From contig NZ_AWGC01000015.1 of the NCBI RefSeq assembly GCF_000495835.1, positions 62,001 to 126,000 on the forward strand: DNA of 64,000 nt. Direction: 5' to 3'. Position numbers and translations under genes: made by a program. The notes below the pieces were generated by a model. That model did no database searches. It was given only the letters and a program-made list of their open reading frames with translations, and was not told the DNA's origin. This DNA comes from Asticcacaulis sp. AC402. GTDB lineage: Bacteria; Pseudomonadota; Alphaproteobacteria; Caulobacterales; Caulobacteraceae. Within the stretch, counting starts at the first letter, position 1, and every line of letters starts with the position of its first letter. Positions 37,793-47,444 of this stretch are shown here, one piece after another.

Positions 37793-38281
37793 TTATGCTG
37801 CGACGATGGAATCTAGCCGTTCATAGCTGCCTTCCATGCCGTCGGCCATGCCGGTGGCCATGGCGCCGTCGCGGGCTTCCTTCGACGGATAGGCGACGAT
37901 CAGAGTCATTTCGGTCCGGCCGTCTTTTTCCTCGAGCATAAGCTTGCAGGTGGTCTGGCCGCCGGTCCAGTCTTCATCAAACAGCTCGGTATGGACGATC
38001 TTGTTCGGCGCTTCAATCTCGAGATAGGTCCCGCCCATGCCCATGGTGCGCTCCGCCTTCTTCCAGACATAGCGGAACGTTCCGCCGACCCGCAGGTCGA
38101 TTTCGCAAACTGGCATGGTCCAACCGTCCGGGCCCAGCAGCCAGCGCCTGACCAGTTCGGGCTTGGTGTGAGCGTCAAAGACCAGCTGTGCCGGCGCCTT
38201 GAACGGGCGACAAAAGCGAAGTTCCGTGTCGGATGGCGTGGTGATTTCCAGATCGCCGTAAAGCTTGGTTATGGTGTTCAT
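37793..38281 (-). CDS. SRPBCC/AHSA1-family protein
   Basis: The 162-residue protein has the START-like pattern: FRCP-type first strand (ELRFCRPFKAPAQLVFDAHTKPELVRRWLLGPDGW), WKKAERTMGMGGTYLEI and a long C-terminal helix (GMADGMEGSYERLD). Such proteins form a hydrophobic cavity, and in bacteria are usually paired with an ArsR regulator, as here. I use the ATG at 38281 with GGAAAA upstream; another ATG lies four codons earlier. Confidence 0.88.
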   Translation of the reverse strand: MNTITKLYGDLEITTPSDTELRFCRPFKAPAQLVFDAHTKPELVRRWLLGPDGWTMPVCEIDLRVGGTFRYVWKKAERTMGMGGTYLEIEAPNKIVHTELFDEDWTGGQTTCKLMLEEKDGRTEMTLIVAYPSKEARDGAMATGMADGMEGSYERLDSIVAA

Positions 38282-38517
38282 GATTTTTTCCATTCAGGCG
38301 AGGGGACGTATGAGCGATCTCTGGTGCTGCGAAGAGTCGGAACCGGTTTCGGGGCCCTTGGTGTAAACCTCCCACAGGTCCGGTTGGCGGCGGTAACGCC
38401 ATGCAGTTTATGGATGCCCGGGCCCACGACCTGCGTGATGTCGGATAACGGACAGTTGAGGGCGATCTTGGCGACCGTCTGCGGGGGCAGGTCGACAACG
38501 TCGGGAGGGCTGATCAT
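38278..38517 (-). pseudogene. GyrI-like domain gene, disrupted
   Basis: A minus-strand frame begins MISPPDVVDLPPQTVAKI and continues IALNCPLSDITQVVGPGIHKL, the N-terminal part of GyrI-like effector-binding proteins of the ArsR/AHSA1 neighbourhood. After about 45 residues the similarity is lost. The remaining 100 or so bases are too short for the rest of the domain, so the gene looks deleted or frameshifted. It sits between the regulator and the AHSA1 gene. Confidence 0.6.
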
Positions 38518-38527
38518 TCGCGTTTTC

Positions 38528-38884
38528 TTAGTTTACAGGATCGGTGGAGGTCGGGCCGGCCTGGAGTTCTTCCAGCAAGCCGTCGAGGCGCTGGTAACTC
38601 GCCTCCAGGGCGCGGACATAGTCTTCCATCCACGAGGTCGCCGCTTTCAGCGGCTCGGTCTGGGCGCGGACGGGGCGTTTCTGGCCATCGCGGCTGCGGG
38701 TCACCAGACCGGCGTGCTCCAGCACCTTCAGGTGCTTGGAAATGGCAGGCTGGCTCATGGCGAAGGGCGCAGCCAGGTCCATCACCGTCGCCTCACCGGC
38801 GGCCAGACGGGCCAGGATGGCGCGTCGGGTAGGGTCGGCCAGGGCAATGAAGGTGGCGTCCAGATCGGCAGGAGGCATTTGCAT
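38528..38884 (-). CDS. ArsR-family transcriptional regulator
   Basis: The 118-residue winged-helix protein shows ALADPTRRAILARLAAGEATVMDLAAPFAMSQPAISKHLKVLEHAGLV. It lacks the cysteine metal sites of classical ArsR and resembles the subgroup that controls AHSA1 genes. An inverted repeat sits 12 bases before its start, suggesting autorepression. It precedes the GyrI-like remnant and AHSA1 gene on the same strand. Confidence 0.92.
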   Translation of the reverse strand: MQMPPADLDATFIALADPTRRAILARLAAGEATVMDLAAPFAMSQPAISKHLKVLEHAGLVTRSRDGQKRPVRAQTEPLKAATSWMEDYVRALEASYQRLDGLLEELQAGPTSTDPVN

Positions 38885-38895
38885 AACTTTCAGGT

Positions 38896-38917
38896 TATAT
38901 AACGCATTAGTTATATA
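38896..38917. promoter_or_regulatory. ArsR operator candidate
   Basis: Arms TATATAAC and GTTATATA are exact reverse complements around GCATTA. It lies directly upstream of the ArsR gene, where a repressor would block its promoter. Confidence 0.75.
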
Positions 38918-39110
38918 TTCTGACGTCTAACGCCTGTCAATACGGTCTTCAAACTCTGCTGCCAAACATTGGCCGCAGGTAATCGCCCCTTGAAAAGCGG
39001 TGCGCAAATTGCCAAGTTGGCCTCGACAGAGCGGCGCACACCTAGGGTTAAGATTTAGCCTTTACACCAGCGCTTGAAGGCTCTTTTCAAAAACCCAAAA
39101 GGATTCGTGA

Positions 39111-39743
39111 ATGCGCGACCCCATTGACTATATCAACATGAACCTGGTGCCGATGGTGGTGGAGCAGTCCAGCCGCGGCGAACGCGCCTACGACATCTTC
39201 TCGCGCCTGCTCAAGGAGCGCATTATCTTCCTGACCGGTCCGTTCGAGGATGGCATGGCGACATTGATCTGCGCCCAGCTGCTTTTCCTCGAATCGGAAA
39301 ACCCGAAGAAGGAAATCGCCATGTATATCAACTCGCCGGGCGGTCAGGTGACCTCGGCCCTGGCGATCTATGATACCATGCAATACATCAAGTCACCGGT
39401 CTCGACGGTCTGTATGGGCATGGCGGCCTCGGCCGGCTCGCTCATTCTGCAGGCCGGTGAAAAGGGCCAGCGGATTTCGCTGCCCAACTCCAAGATCATG
39501 GTGCACCAGCCCTCGGGCGGGGCGCGCGGTATGGCCTCGGACATCGAAATCCAGGCCGAAGACATGCGCAAGACCAAGCGCCTGCTCAATGAAATCTACG
39601 TCAAGCATACCGGCCAGAATTATGACACGATCGAAAAGACTCTGGACCGTGACCGCTACATGACGGCCGACGAAGCCAAGGATTTCGGCCTTATCGATCA
39701 TGTGTACGAAAAGCGTTCCGACGCCGAGACCACCGCTGCCTGA
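39111..39743 (+). CDS. clpP: ATP-dependent Clp protease proteolytic subunit
   Basis: The 210-residue serine peptidase has the nucleophile Ser in [11 protein letters not shown], His in MVHQPSGG and the third residue Asp in the C-terminal [20 protein letters not shown] region. It forms the tetradecameric chamber fed by ClpX or ClpA. In Caulobacter this protease drives cell-cycle proteolysis. clpX follows after one unrelated gene. Confidence 0.97.
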   Translation: MRDPIDYINMNLVPMVVEQSSRGERAYDIFSRLLKERIIFLTGPFEDGMATLICAQLLFLESENPKKEIAMYINSPGGQVTSALAIYDTMQYIKSPVSTVCMGMAASAGSLILQAGEKGQRISLPNSKIMVHQPSGGARGMASDIEIQAEDMRKTKRLLNEIYVKHTGQNYDTIEKTLDRDRYMTADEAKDFGLIDHVYEKRSDAETTAA

Positions 39744-39769
39744 GCCACATTGACAGTCGACTGAACAAA

Positions 39770-39804
39770 CGCGGTTCCGGTAACGGAGCCGCGTTCTTCT
39801 TTTT
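39770..39804 (+). terminator. Intrinsic terminator of clpP
   Basis: Ten-bp stem CGCGGTTCCG/CGGAGCCGCG (one wobble) with GTAA loop, followed by TTCTTCTTTTTG. Confidence 0.85.
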
Positions 39805-39908
39805 GTGCCGCCGCACGGCCGGTGGCAGGGCAGGCGAACAAGGCACGGAAAAGACTGAAAGACACGGTTCTTAGTGGTTTGAACCCGCCGTGCATCGGCC
39901 TTTTCGTA

Positions 39909-39985
39909 AAAGGAATCAATAGATTACACAGGTTACACAGATTATTCTTAATCCCTCTAATCTGTGCAATCTGTGGACCCACTTC
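39909..39985. repeat. Iteron-built inverted repeat (family C), copy 1
   Basis: ATTACACAGGTTACACAGATT at the left is mirrored by AATCTGTGCAATCTGTGG at the right around TCTTAATCCCTC. The units are based on ACAGATTNC. Related structures lie at 44369-44542 and 48099-48180. The rest of the gap to the HAD gene (39986-40078) shows nothing recognisable. Confidence 0.65.
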
Positions 39986-40078
39986 AATAAATGTTGCGAC
40001 TGCGCGGCGGGGTCAGATCATCTTGAATTGGGCTTCCTTCCGTGGATTTCATGTATCCTTTTCTTTGATTCAGTAAGC

Positions 40079-40726
40079 TCAAGGCTTTTGCTTGAACACC
40101 CGATAGTGGCCATGGCGGGCGGCGGCGATCATGGCGTGATCGCCGGCCGTGTCACCATAGGCCTGGTCCAGGTCGACGTCGTCGCCGAACACGGCCCGCA
40201 GCCGGCACATCTTTTCTCCGCCGCGGCAATTGATGCCGTCCAACTCCGGTTTCAACCGCCCGTCGGCCGTGAAGCCGAGCTTCGTCCCGATCACCCGGTC
40301 TGCCCCGATCATGGCACCGAACGGCCCGACCAGCAGTTCCGGCGAGGCGGTCACAATGACGCGCTTTAGTTTCGTTTCTGCCAGCGAATCCCATTTGGAC
40401 ACCGCATCCGGCCGAAACAGCGACCGTCCCGTCACGCTCACGAAGGCTTGAATCAGAATCTCGAGTTCGGTCTGGTGAATGTCGCCCAACACATTGTACA
40501 AAAGCTTTGACTTCAATGCCCCGCGATCGCGCGTGCCGATATAGCTGACGAACGGCCCGGGTTTTGCAAGGATGATCCTGCTCAGTCCCACCGGGCCACG
40601 GAGGAACATCAGGAACGCGGTAAAGCTGTCCTTCCAGGTCAGAGTGCCGTCGAAGTCGAAAGCTGCCAGGGCCGGCGCACAGATTCGGGGCAGTGTGGTT
40701 GAGGAAGCGGGGGGGCTGGACAGCAT
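40079..40726 (-). CDS. HAD-family hydrolase (HAD-IB)
   Basis: The 215-residue protein has FDFDGTLTWKDSF (motif I with nucleophile Asp), VTASPELLVGPF (motif II) and YGDTAGDHAM (motif IV). The layout is the HAD-IB phosphoserine phosphatase-like type. It probably removes phosphate from a small molecule. It lies antisense between clpP and clpX. Confidence 0.9.
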   Translation of the reverse strand: MLSSPPASSTTLPRICAPALAAFDFDGTLTWKDSFTAFLMFLRGPVGLSRIILAKPGPFVSYIGTRDRGALKSKLLYNVLGDIHQTELEILIQAFVSVTGRSLFRPDAVSKWDSLAETKLKRVIVTASPELLVGPFGAMIGADRVIGTKLGFTADGRLKPELDGINCRGGEKMCRLRAVFGDDVDLDQAYGDTAGDHAMIAAARHGHYRVFKQKP

Positions 40727-40988
40727 ATTTTACACTTGGCGGAAGGGATGTGACTTTTATTGCACGCCCGGATCACCATATGTGGGGATCATGGCCCAGA
40801 TGAGCTCTTAGCGCAGTTGAGCCCCGCTCTAAACTGTGCATAAATGCGGATCAATCGGGGAAAAGCATTTTTGTGGAATGGCGCTCTTAGGCTTTGTTTA
40901 GCATTCAAAGGCTAAGGTACCAGGATTATGCGGTGATTTGGCAGCTAAAAATGCCGTCTTTTCCGCGACTTGAAGGTGAAAAAAGCAT

Positions 40989-42251
40989 ATGACGAAAGCC
41001 GCGACAGGCGACAGCAAAAGCACCCTCTACTGTTCTTTCTGCGGAAAGAGCCAGCACGAGGTGCGTAAACTCATCGCCGGGCCGACCGTTTTCATCTGCG
41101 ATGAATGCGTCGAGCTGTGCATGGATATCATCCGCGAAGAGCACAAGATCGCCTTCGTCAAGTCCAAGGATGGCGTACCGACGCCCAAGGAAATCCGTGA
41201 AGTGCTCGATGATTACGTCATCGGCCAGGGCCAGGCCAAGAAGGTGCTGTCGGTCGCGGTCCACAACCATTACAAGCGTCTGAACCATGCCCAGAAGGGT
41301 AATGATGTCGAACTGGCCAAGTCCAACATCCTGCTGATCGGTCCGACCGGTTCGGGTAAGACCCTGCTGGCCCAGACCTTGGCGCGAATCATCGACGTCC
41401 CCTTCACCATGGCCGATGCCACGACCCTGACCGAGGCCGGTTATGTCGGTGAAGATGTCGAGAACATCATCCTGAAGCTGTTGCAGGCCGCCGACTACAA
41501 TGTTGAACGCGCCCAGCGTGGCATCGTTTATATCGACGAAGTCGACAAGATTTCGCGCAAGTCCGACAACCCGTCGATCACCCGCGACGTGTCGGGTGAA
41601 GGCGTACAGCAGGCCCTGCTGAAGATCATGGAAGGCACGGTTGCCTCGGTTCCGCCCCAGGGTGGCCGCAAGCATCCGCAGCAGGAATTCCTGCAGGTCG
41701 ACACCACCAATATCCTGTTCATCTGCGGCGGCGCTTTCGCGGGACTGGAAAAGATCATTTCCGGCCGCGGTAAGGGCACCAGCATCGGGTTCGGCGCTTC
41801 TGTCAAGGATCCGGAGGACCGCCGCACCGGTGAAATCCTGCGCAACGTCGAACCCGACGACCTGATGAAGTTCGGCCTGATCCCGGAATTTATCGGTCGC
41901 TTGCCGGTCCTGGCGACGTTGGAAGACCTTGATGAGGTTACCCTCGTCAAGATCCTGACCGAACCGAAGAACGCCCTGATCAAACAGTATCAGCGTCTGT
42001 TCGAAATGGAAAACGTGTCGCTGAACTTCACGCCGGAAGCCCTGATGGGCGTGGCGAAGAAGGCGATTGTCCGCAAGACCGGCGCCCGCGGCCTGCGTTC
42101 CATCCTGGAAGGCATCCTGCTGGACACCATGTACGAACTGCCGACCATGCAAGGCGTCGAGGAGGTGGTGATCAATGGCGAGGTCGTCGAAGAACGCGCT
42201 CAGCCGCTGCTGATCTACGCCGAAAAGCGGTCAAGCGGCGCTTCTGCTTAA
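40989..42251 (+). CDS. clpX: ATP-dependent Clp protease ATP-binding subunit
   Basis: The 420-residue AAA+ unfoldase has the N-terminal zinc finger ([15 protein letters not shown]), Walker A GPTGSGKT, Walker [10 protein letters not shown], the [19 protein letters not shown] segment, the ClpP-contacting IGFGAS loop and the sensor-2 region [12 protein letters not shown]. It unfolds tagged proteins into ClpP. It starts at the ATG at 40989. Confidence 0.98.
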   Translation: MTKAATGDSKSTLYCSFCGKSQHEVRKLIAGPTVFICDECVELCMDIIREEHKIAFVKSKDGVPTPKEIREVLDDYVIGQGQAKKVLSVAVHNHYKRLNHAQKGNDVELAKSNILLIGPTGSGKTLLAQTLARIIDVPFTMADATTLTEAGYVGEDVENIILKLLQAADYNVERAQRGIVYIDEVDKISRKSDNPSITRDVSGEGVQQALLKIMEGTVASVPPQGGRKHPQQEFLQVDTTNILFICGGAFAGLEKIISGRGKGTSIGFGASVKDPEDRRTGEILRNVEPDDLMKFGLIPEFIGRLPVLATLEDLDEVTLVKILTEPKNALIKQYQRLFEMENVSLNFTPEALMGVAKKAIVRKTGARGLRSILEGILLDTMYELPTMQGVEEVVINGEVVEERAQPLLIYAEKRSSGASA

Positions 42252-42280
42252 GGCTTGCGCGGCGACCTGTTTTACAGAGA

Positions 42281-42311
42281 GGCGGTCCGGAAGCGGGCCG
42301 CCTTTTACTTT
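42281..42311 (+). terminator. Intrinsic terminator of clpX
   Basis: GGCGGTCCG/CGGGCCGCC (one wobble) with GAAG loop, followed by TTTTACTTTT. It overlaps the stop codon region of the convergent DUF1697 gene. Confidence 0.85.
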
Positions 42312-42886
42312 TCCAGCGCTTCGGCCATGTCGCGCAGGGTTTCGACCGTGTTGAGATTCCGCGCCGTCATATCGGCCTTGAGGCAGCGGTCCAGTTTTTC
42401 CATTAGCTTCGACCGGCCGATGCCATCGGGCGCGTAAAAATAGAACGCCTCATCGCTCAGGTGGTAGGCCTCGTTGTAAGCCTTCAGTTCCTGCATCAGG
42501 TCGTTTTTTACCCCTGTCGCCGGCGCCTTGAGGAAAAAGATGTGCTGGGCCTTACCCCTGTGCTCGTGATCCTTGAATGGATTGGCTGCCATCAGCTTTT
42601 CCAGGTGTTTCAGATCGATCAGGAACAGTTTTGACCGGAAACCGAAGTTTTTCTCGACCAGATCCTCAATCATGCCTTGCAGGTCGGCCTCGCTGCGATC
42701 CGAGCGGAACAGGACATTGCCGCTGGCGATATAGGTTTTGACGTCACTCAGACCCTCGGCCTCGAGCCGTTTCACCAGGTCTTTCATCGGCATGCGGTTG
42801 CCGCCGATATTGATACCGCGGAAAAGGCCGATCCAGATTTTTCCGGGCTCAGTTGTGTTGGGCCCAGTTGTTTCGACCTTTGACAT
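42305..42886 (-). CDS. DUF1697-family protein
   Basis: The 193-residue protein matches DUF1697 by WIGLFRGINIGGNRMPMKDLVKRLEAEG, TYIASGNVLF and a C-terminal MTARNLNTVETLRDMA. The family is widespread and of unknown function. It is convergent with clpX and divergent from hemA. Confidence 0.9.
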   Translation of the reverse strand: MSKVETTGPNTTEPGKIWIGLFRGINIGGNRMPMKDLVKRLEAEGLSDVKTYIASGNVLFRSDRSEADLQGMIEDLVEKNFGFRSKLFLIDLKHLEKLMAANPFKDHEHRGKAQHIFFLKAPATGVKNDLMQELKAYNEAYHLSDEAFYFYAPDGIGRSKLMEKLDRCLKADMTARNLNTVETLRDMAEALEK

Positions 42887-43101
42887 GAATCAAGCCTTTT
42901 GCAGGATTTTGCCCTTACGGTGGCATCTGCGACAAAAAGCATCACAAAATGGGCTGGAGTTCGCAAGCGATTTGCCACATTGTCGAAAAACAGCGTGCGC
43001 TACATGGTTTTTTGCTTATGTCGTCTTGTCTGCAAACGAGGCAGGCGGTATCTGCGCTGGAAATACACATCGCGCCTGAGTGCACGATGACGGAGTTTGA
43101 G

Positions 43102-44325
43102 ATGGACTACACCGCCGCTTTCGAGGCTGCCGTTGACCGGGTACGGTCCGAGGGACGTTACCGCGTGTTCGCCAATCTGAAGCGCCACGCCGGCGCCTTC
43201 CCGCGCGCGACCTGGATTCGCGAGGACGGCTCGGAAGTCGACGTCACCGTATGGTGTTCCAACGACTATCTCGGTCAGGGCCAGAACCCGATCGTGCTCG
43301 ACGCCATGCACAAGGCGATCGATGAGGTCGGCTCAGGTTCGGGCGGCACCCGCAATATCTCCGGCACCACCTTCTACCACAATGCCCTGGAAGCCGAACT
43401 GGCCGACCTGCATCAGAAGGAAGCCGCCCTGGTCTTCACCTCGGGCTATGTCGCCAATGAAGCCGCCCTGTCGACCCTTTACAAGATCCTGCCGGGCCTG
43501 ATCGTCTTCTCGGACGCGCTCAATCACGCTTCGATGATCGAAGGTATCCGCAATGGCCGCGGCGAGCGCCATATCTACCGCCATAACGACCTGCAACACC
43601 TTGAAGAACTGCTGCGTGCGGCGCCGGCCAATGCACCCAAGCTGATCGCTTTCGAGTCGGTTTATTCGATGGACGGCGATATCGCCGACATCCGCGCCAC
43701 GGTCGCCCTGGCGAAAAAGTACAATGCCCTGACCTATATCGACGAAGTGCATGCTGTCGGCATGTACGGCGAGCGCGGCGCAGGTGTCGCCGAACGTGAC
43801 GGAATTATGGGCGAGATCGACATTATCGAAGGCACCCTGGGCAAGGCGTTTGGCATGATGGGTGGCTATATCGCGGCCAAGGCTGTCGTGGTTGATGCCA
43901 TTCGTCTGTGGGCGTCGGGCTTTATCTTTACGACGTCGCTGCCACCGGCGATCATGGCCGGCGCTGCGGCCAGCGTGCGGTACCTTAAGGTGCATAACGA
44001 AAAGCGCATCGCTCACCAGGAACGCGCGCGTACGCTGATGGAACGCCTCAAGTCGGTCGGTATCCCTGTCTTCCCGTCGGAATCGCATATTGTGCCGGTG
44101 CTGGTTGGTTCGGCCGTCCACTGCAAGATGATCTCGGACATCCTGCTCAATGACTTCGGTATCTATGTCCAGCCCATCAACTATCCGACCGTGCCAAAGG
44201 GTACCGAGCGCCTGCGTTTCACGCCGTCGCCCGACCATGACGATCGCATGATGGATCATCTGGTCGTGGCTATGGACAAGCTGTGGACGCACTGTAACGT
44301 CGCGCGCATGCCGGCCGTGGCATAA
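43102..44325 (+). CDS. hemA: 5-aminolevulinate synthase
   Basis: The 407-residue PLP enzyme of the alpha-oxoamine synthase family has [24 protein letters not shown], the [10 protein letters not shown] Asp contacting PLP, and the Schiff-base Lys in [13 protein letters not shown]. It condenses glycine and succinyl-CoA, the alphaproteobacterial (C4) route to heme. I use the ATG at 43102 because GGAG lies six bases before it and the product begins MDYTAAFE; an in-frame ATG at 43087 adds five residues. Confidence 0.95.
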   Translation: MDYTAAFEAAVDRVRSEGRYRVFANLKRHAGAFPRATWIREDGSEVDVTVWCSNDYLGQGQNPIVLDAMHKAIDEVGSGSGGTRNISGTTFYHNALEAELADLHQKEAALVFTSGYVANEAALSTLYKILPGLIVFSDALNHASMIEGIRNGRGERHIYRHNDLQHLEELLRAAPANAPKLIAFESVYSMDGDIADIRATVALAKKYNALTYIDEVHAVGMYGERGAGVAERDGIMGEIDIIEGTLGKAFGMMGGYIAAKAVVVDAIRLWASGFIFTTSLPPAIMAGAAASVRYLKVHNEKRIAHQERARTLMERLKSVGIPVFPSESHIVPVLVGSAVHCKMISDILLNDFGIYVQPINYPTVPKGTERLRFTPSPDHDDRMMDHLVVAMDKLWTHCNVARMPAVA

Positions 44326-44368
44326 CGTTTGGCGGCTGAGCTTGCTGTTCCGACAGCAAGAAGGCTTG

Positions 44369-44542
44369 TCCACAGATAAGCCAGATAAGTCAGATGGATA
44401 GCGCTAAACGTGCACGATCCGGCGATGGCTATGCCTTTTCTTACAGACGAGCTTTGCTCGTCAGTCATCTGAGCCGTTGAGGCGCTGTCGGCCGCCCCAA
44501 AAACTCTGTCCATCTGACTTATCTGGCTTATCTGTGGACAAC
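44369..44542. repeat. Long inverted repeat of 9-bp iterons (family C), copy 2
   Basis: The left arm begins TTGTCCACAGATAAGCC and continues as AGATAAGTCAGATGGA; the right arm mirrors it (TCCATCTGACTTATCTGG, GGCTTATCTGTGGACAA). The match is perfect over about 33 bases, with a loop of roughly 105 bases. The arms consist of CAGATAAGC-type units. It fills most of the gap between hemA and the next gene. Confidence 0.9.
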
Positions 44543-44595
44543 GCTTCTTACCGCCGACTTGGACAGACTCAGCCGTTTGCGATACACTTTCCATC

Positions 44596-44793
44596 ATGTC
44601 CGAAATCTATCTCGAGCTCCTGCGCAACGGCAACTTTCTCAAATGTACGGCGGTCGATGCGGCCACCGGCGAGGAGGCCATCGCCATCGGGCCGCTCAAT
44701 TACCCGGAAGGGGTAAAACGCCTTGCTATACAGAAATTAAGAAACAAACTGTCCGGCCGCAGGCCACCGCCCAAACCCGGCATCATCGTCTGA
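44596..44793 (+). CDS. Small conserved protein (DUF6898-like)
   Basis: The 65-residue protein reads MSEIYLELLRNGNFLKCTAVDAATG, then a C-terminal basic helix. This resembles a short conserved alphaproteobacterial family of unknown function; the DUF6898 name is from memory. It is soluble with no signal. Confidence 0.7.
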   Translation: MSEIYLELLRNGNFLKCTAVDAATGEEAIAIGPLNYPEGVKRLAIQKLRNKLSGRRPPPKPGIIV

Positions 44794-44853
44794 GGCGAAA
44801 AAGCTTCCGCTTTTGAAAACATCGACATAGGATGCCCTGACCGGGGAGGCACC

Positions 44854-45318
44854 ATGTCAGAAGCGTTTCATATCGCCGAATACAACAATCTGAAGGCCGA
44901 GATACTGCTCAAGATGAGACAGGTCGACGACTCCTTTCGTTTCATGTTGATCGCGGTGGCGGCGACCATGACCTGGGTGGTGTCAAACTATAAGACCTTC
45001 AATGACGGCCTTTACGTCATCCTGTTCTTTGTACCGCTGTTTATTTCGGTCTCTTTCACCCTCTATCTCATCGGGCTGAACAAGTCGGTGCTGTGGCGCA
45101 CGGCCTATATCCGTGAGTTGGAACGCCGCTACGGCGATGACAGCCACGGCTGGGAAAGCAGCCCGCAACATCAGCGCTTTGCCGCTAAGCGCACCAGCTA
45201 TGCCACGGCGCGTGGGCTGATCTATGCGCTGAACCTTCTTACCTTGCTGTTTGCAGGTTACATGCTGGTCGAAAATACGACCATTGTCGAACAGGTGAGA
45301 GCGCTTGCAAGGATTTAG
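44854..45318 (+). CDS. Small integral membrane protein, unknown function
   Basis: The 154-residue protein has three hydrophobic segments: about 27-45, 51-73 and 123-140, the first two paired. A soluble loop (RELERRYGDDSHGWESS) lies between the second and third. I do not recognise the family. It starts at the ATG at 44854 with GGGGAGG upstream. Confidence 0.75.
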   Translation: MSEAFHIAEYNNLKAEILLKMRQVDDSFRFMLIAVAATMTWVVSNYKTFNDGLYVILFFVPLFISVSFTLYLIGLNKSVLWRTAYIRELERRYGDDSHGWESSPQHQRFAAKRTSYATARGLIYALNLLTLLFAGYMLVENTTIVEQVRALARI

Positions 45319-45331
45319 TTGCTTCCATTGA

Positions 45332-45355
45332 GAACAACCGCGTTGGGGGTTGTTC
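45332..45355. repeat. Hairpin upstream of glyA
   Basis: GAACAACC pairs perfectly with GGTTGTTC across an 8-base loop, 93 bases before the glyA start and 13 bases after the membrane gene stop. No T-run follows, so it may be a weak terminator or leader structure. Confidence 0.4.
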
Positions 45356-45447
45356 AAATGCCTTGGCCTTAAGCCTTGCTCTGGAGGCGCTTAAAGCGTA
45401 AACGCTGCCGCATCCCCTCCCGCTCCAAAAGTACAGGATTCGACATC

Positions 45448-46752
45448 TTGAACGCTCCCGCCGCTGCCTCGGCCTTCCGTCCCGAAGGCTTCTTCCACAA
45501 CGATCTCGCCACCGCAGACCAAGCCGTGCTGCGCGCCATCACAGGCGAAATGCACCGGCAGCAGGAGCAGATCGAACTTATCGCGTCGGAAAACATTGTT
45601 TCGAAAGCGGTGCTGGAAGCGCAGGGCTCTGTCCTGACCAACAAATATGCCGAAGGCTATCCCGGCCGCCGCTACTATGGTGGTTGCGAATATGCCGACG
45701 AAGTCGAAAGACTGGCCATCGAACGGGCCAAGCAGCTGTTTAGCTGCAATTTCGCCAATGTCCAGCCGCACTCGGGCGCCCAGGCCAACCAGGCTGTGTT
45801 CTTTTCGCTGCTTCAGCCGGGCGACACCTATATGGGCATGGACCTGGCGTGCGGCGGCCACCTGACCCACGGTTCGCCGGCCAATCAGTCGGGCAAGTGG
45901 TTTCATGTCGTACCCTACGGCGTGACCGAACTCGAAAATATCATCGACTACGACCAGGTCGCCAGGCTGGCCGAGCAGAACAAGCCCAAGCTGATCATAG
46001 CCGGGGCTTCCAACTATCCGCGCCATATCGACTTTAAGCGCTTTCGCGAGATCGCCGATTCGGTTGGCGCCTATCTGTTCGTCGACATGGCCCACTATGC
46101 CGGCCTTGTGGCCGGCGGCGTTTATCCCGATCCGCTGCCGCACGCCCACATCGTCACCACCACGACGCACAAGACCCTGCGAGGTCCGCGGGGCGGCTTG
46201 ATCCTCAGCAATGACGAAGCGCTCGGCAAAAAAATCAACTCGGCAGTTTTCCCAGGTTTGCAGGGCGGGCCGCTTATGCACGTCATCGCCGCCAAGGCGG
46301 TCGCCTTCGGTGAAGCGCTGCAACCGTCGTTCAAGGCCTATGCCAAACAGGTTGTCGTCAACGCCCAGGTCCTTGCCGACACCTTGATCGAGCGCGGTCT
46401 GGCTATCGTCACCGGCGGCACGGACAGCCACGTCTTATCGGTCGACCTGCGCTCTAAGGGCCAGACCGGCAAGGCAACCGAAGCCGCGCTGGAGGCCGCC
46501 TTCATCACCTGCAATAAGAACGGCATTCCGTTCGACCCGCAGCCCTTCACCATCACCTCGGGTGTTCGCTTGGGCACCCCGGCCGGCACGACCCGCGGCT
46601 TTTCCGCAGGTGAGTTCCGCGCCATCGGCCACCTGATCGCCGACGTTGTCGACGGTATGAAGTCCAACAGTGGCGAACCCGACCTTGCCGTCCAGGAAAA
46701 TGTCCGCGCCCAGGTCAAGGAATTGACAGCCCAGTTCCCGATCTACAGCTGA
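45448..46752 (+). CDS. glyA: Serine hydroxymethyltransferase
   Basis: The ~434-residue fold-type I PLP enzyme shows [38 protein letters not shown] and the PLP-Lys motif [13 protein letters not shown]. It interconverts serine and glycine with tetrahydrofolate. The TTG at 45448 gives a product of family-typical length (begins [10 protein letters not shown]) with AGGAT 12 bases upstream; the first in-frame ATG at 45376 would add 24 basic residues. It heads a glyA-nrdR-rib-nusB-thiL series. Confidence 0.95.
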   Translation: MNAPAAASAFRPEGFFHNDLATADQAVLRAITGEMHRQQEQIELIASENIVSKAVLEAQGSVLTNKYAEGYPGRRYYGGCEYADEVERLAIERAKQLFSCNFANVQPHSGAQANQAVFFSLLQPGDTYMGMDLACGGHLTHGSPANQSGKWFHVVPYGVTELENIIDYDQVARLAEQNKPKLIIAGASNYPRHIDFKRFREIADSVGAYLFVDMAHYAGLVAGGVYPDPLPHAHIVTTTTHKTLRGPRGGLILSNDEALGKKINSAVFPGLQGGPLMHVIAAKAVAFGEALQPSFKAYAKQVVVNAQVLADTLIERGLAIVTGGTDSHVLSVDLRSKGQTGKATEAALEAAFITCNKNGIPFDPQPFTITSGVRLGTPAGTTRGFSAGEFRAIGHLIADVVDGMKSNSGEPDLAVQENVRAQVKELTAQFPIYS

Positions 46753-46873
46753 TCTAAACACGCAAAAGCGATGGTCACACGCTCGGCCATAGCTTTACCT
46801 GCGGGGGATATGTGATACTGATCGTTGCGTGATTTTGCACCGCGAGATGCAAGATTCGCCAAGAAGGATAAGG

Positions 46874-47440
46874 ATGCGCTGCCCGTTCTGCGGAAATGTT
46901 GAAACCCAGGTCAAGGATTCGCGCCCGTCGGAAGACGGGGCGGCGATCCGGCGCCGGCGGTCGTGCGCGGAATGTGGTGGCCGCTTTACCACCTTCGAGC
47001 GGGTGCAACTGCGCGACCTGATGATCGTCAAACGGTCCGGCCGCCGCACACCCTTCGATCGCGCCAAGCTGGAACGCTCGGTCGCCATCGCCCTGCGCAA
47101 GCGACCGGTCGACCAGGATCATGTCGACCGCATGGTTTCGGGCATAGTCCGCCAACTTGAAAGCATGGGTGAGACTGATATTTCGTCAGAAATCGTCGGA
47201 GGCCTGGTGATGGAAGCCCTGCGCGCGATCGATGTCGTCGCCTATGTCCGCTACGCCTCGGTGTATCGCGACTTCCGCGAGACTTCGGATTTCGCCAAGT
47301 TCCTGGGCGACGAGGGGCTTAACCAGCAGTCCGGCGCGGCCCCCAGGGCAACGCCGGTCCCTAAGGGCGACTCCAGGGGGCCGTCGCGCATCGAACGCGG
47401 CCTGGGCGAGCAGGATCTGTCTCCGACAGACGACGCTTGA
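46874..47440 (+). CDS. nrdR: Transcriptional repressor NrdR
   Basis: The 188-residue protein has a zinc ribbon ([16 protein letters not shown]) and an ATP-cone domain ([20 protein letters not shown]). It represses ribonucleotide reductase genes in response to nucleotides. The C-terminal ~35 residues are a variable tail. The ATG at 46874 has AAGGATAAGG upstream and gives the standard start. Confidence 0.96.
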   Translation: MRCPFCGNVETQVKDSRPSEDGAAIRRRRSCAECGGRFTTFERVQLRDLMIVKRSGRRTPFDRAKLERSVAIALRKRPVDQDHVDRMVSGIVRQLESMGETDISSEIVGGLVMEALRAIDVVAYVRYASVYRDFRETSDFAKFLGDEGLNQQSGAAPRATPVPKGDSRGPSRIERGLGEQDLSPTDDA

Positions 47441-47444
47441 ACCG

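Noticed and set aside
44326-44595. Insertion sequence ends at the long inverted repeat after hemA
   Set aside because: The loop is only about 105 bases, without transposase or target duplication, and the arms are built of short iterons.
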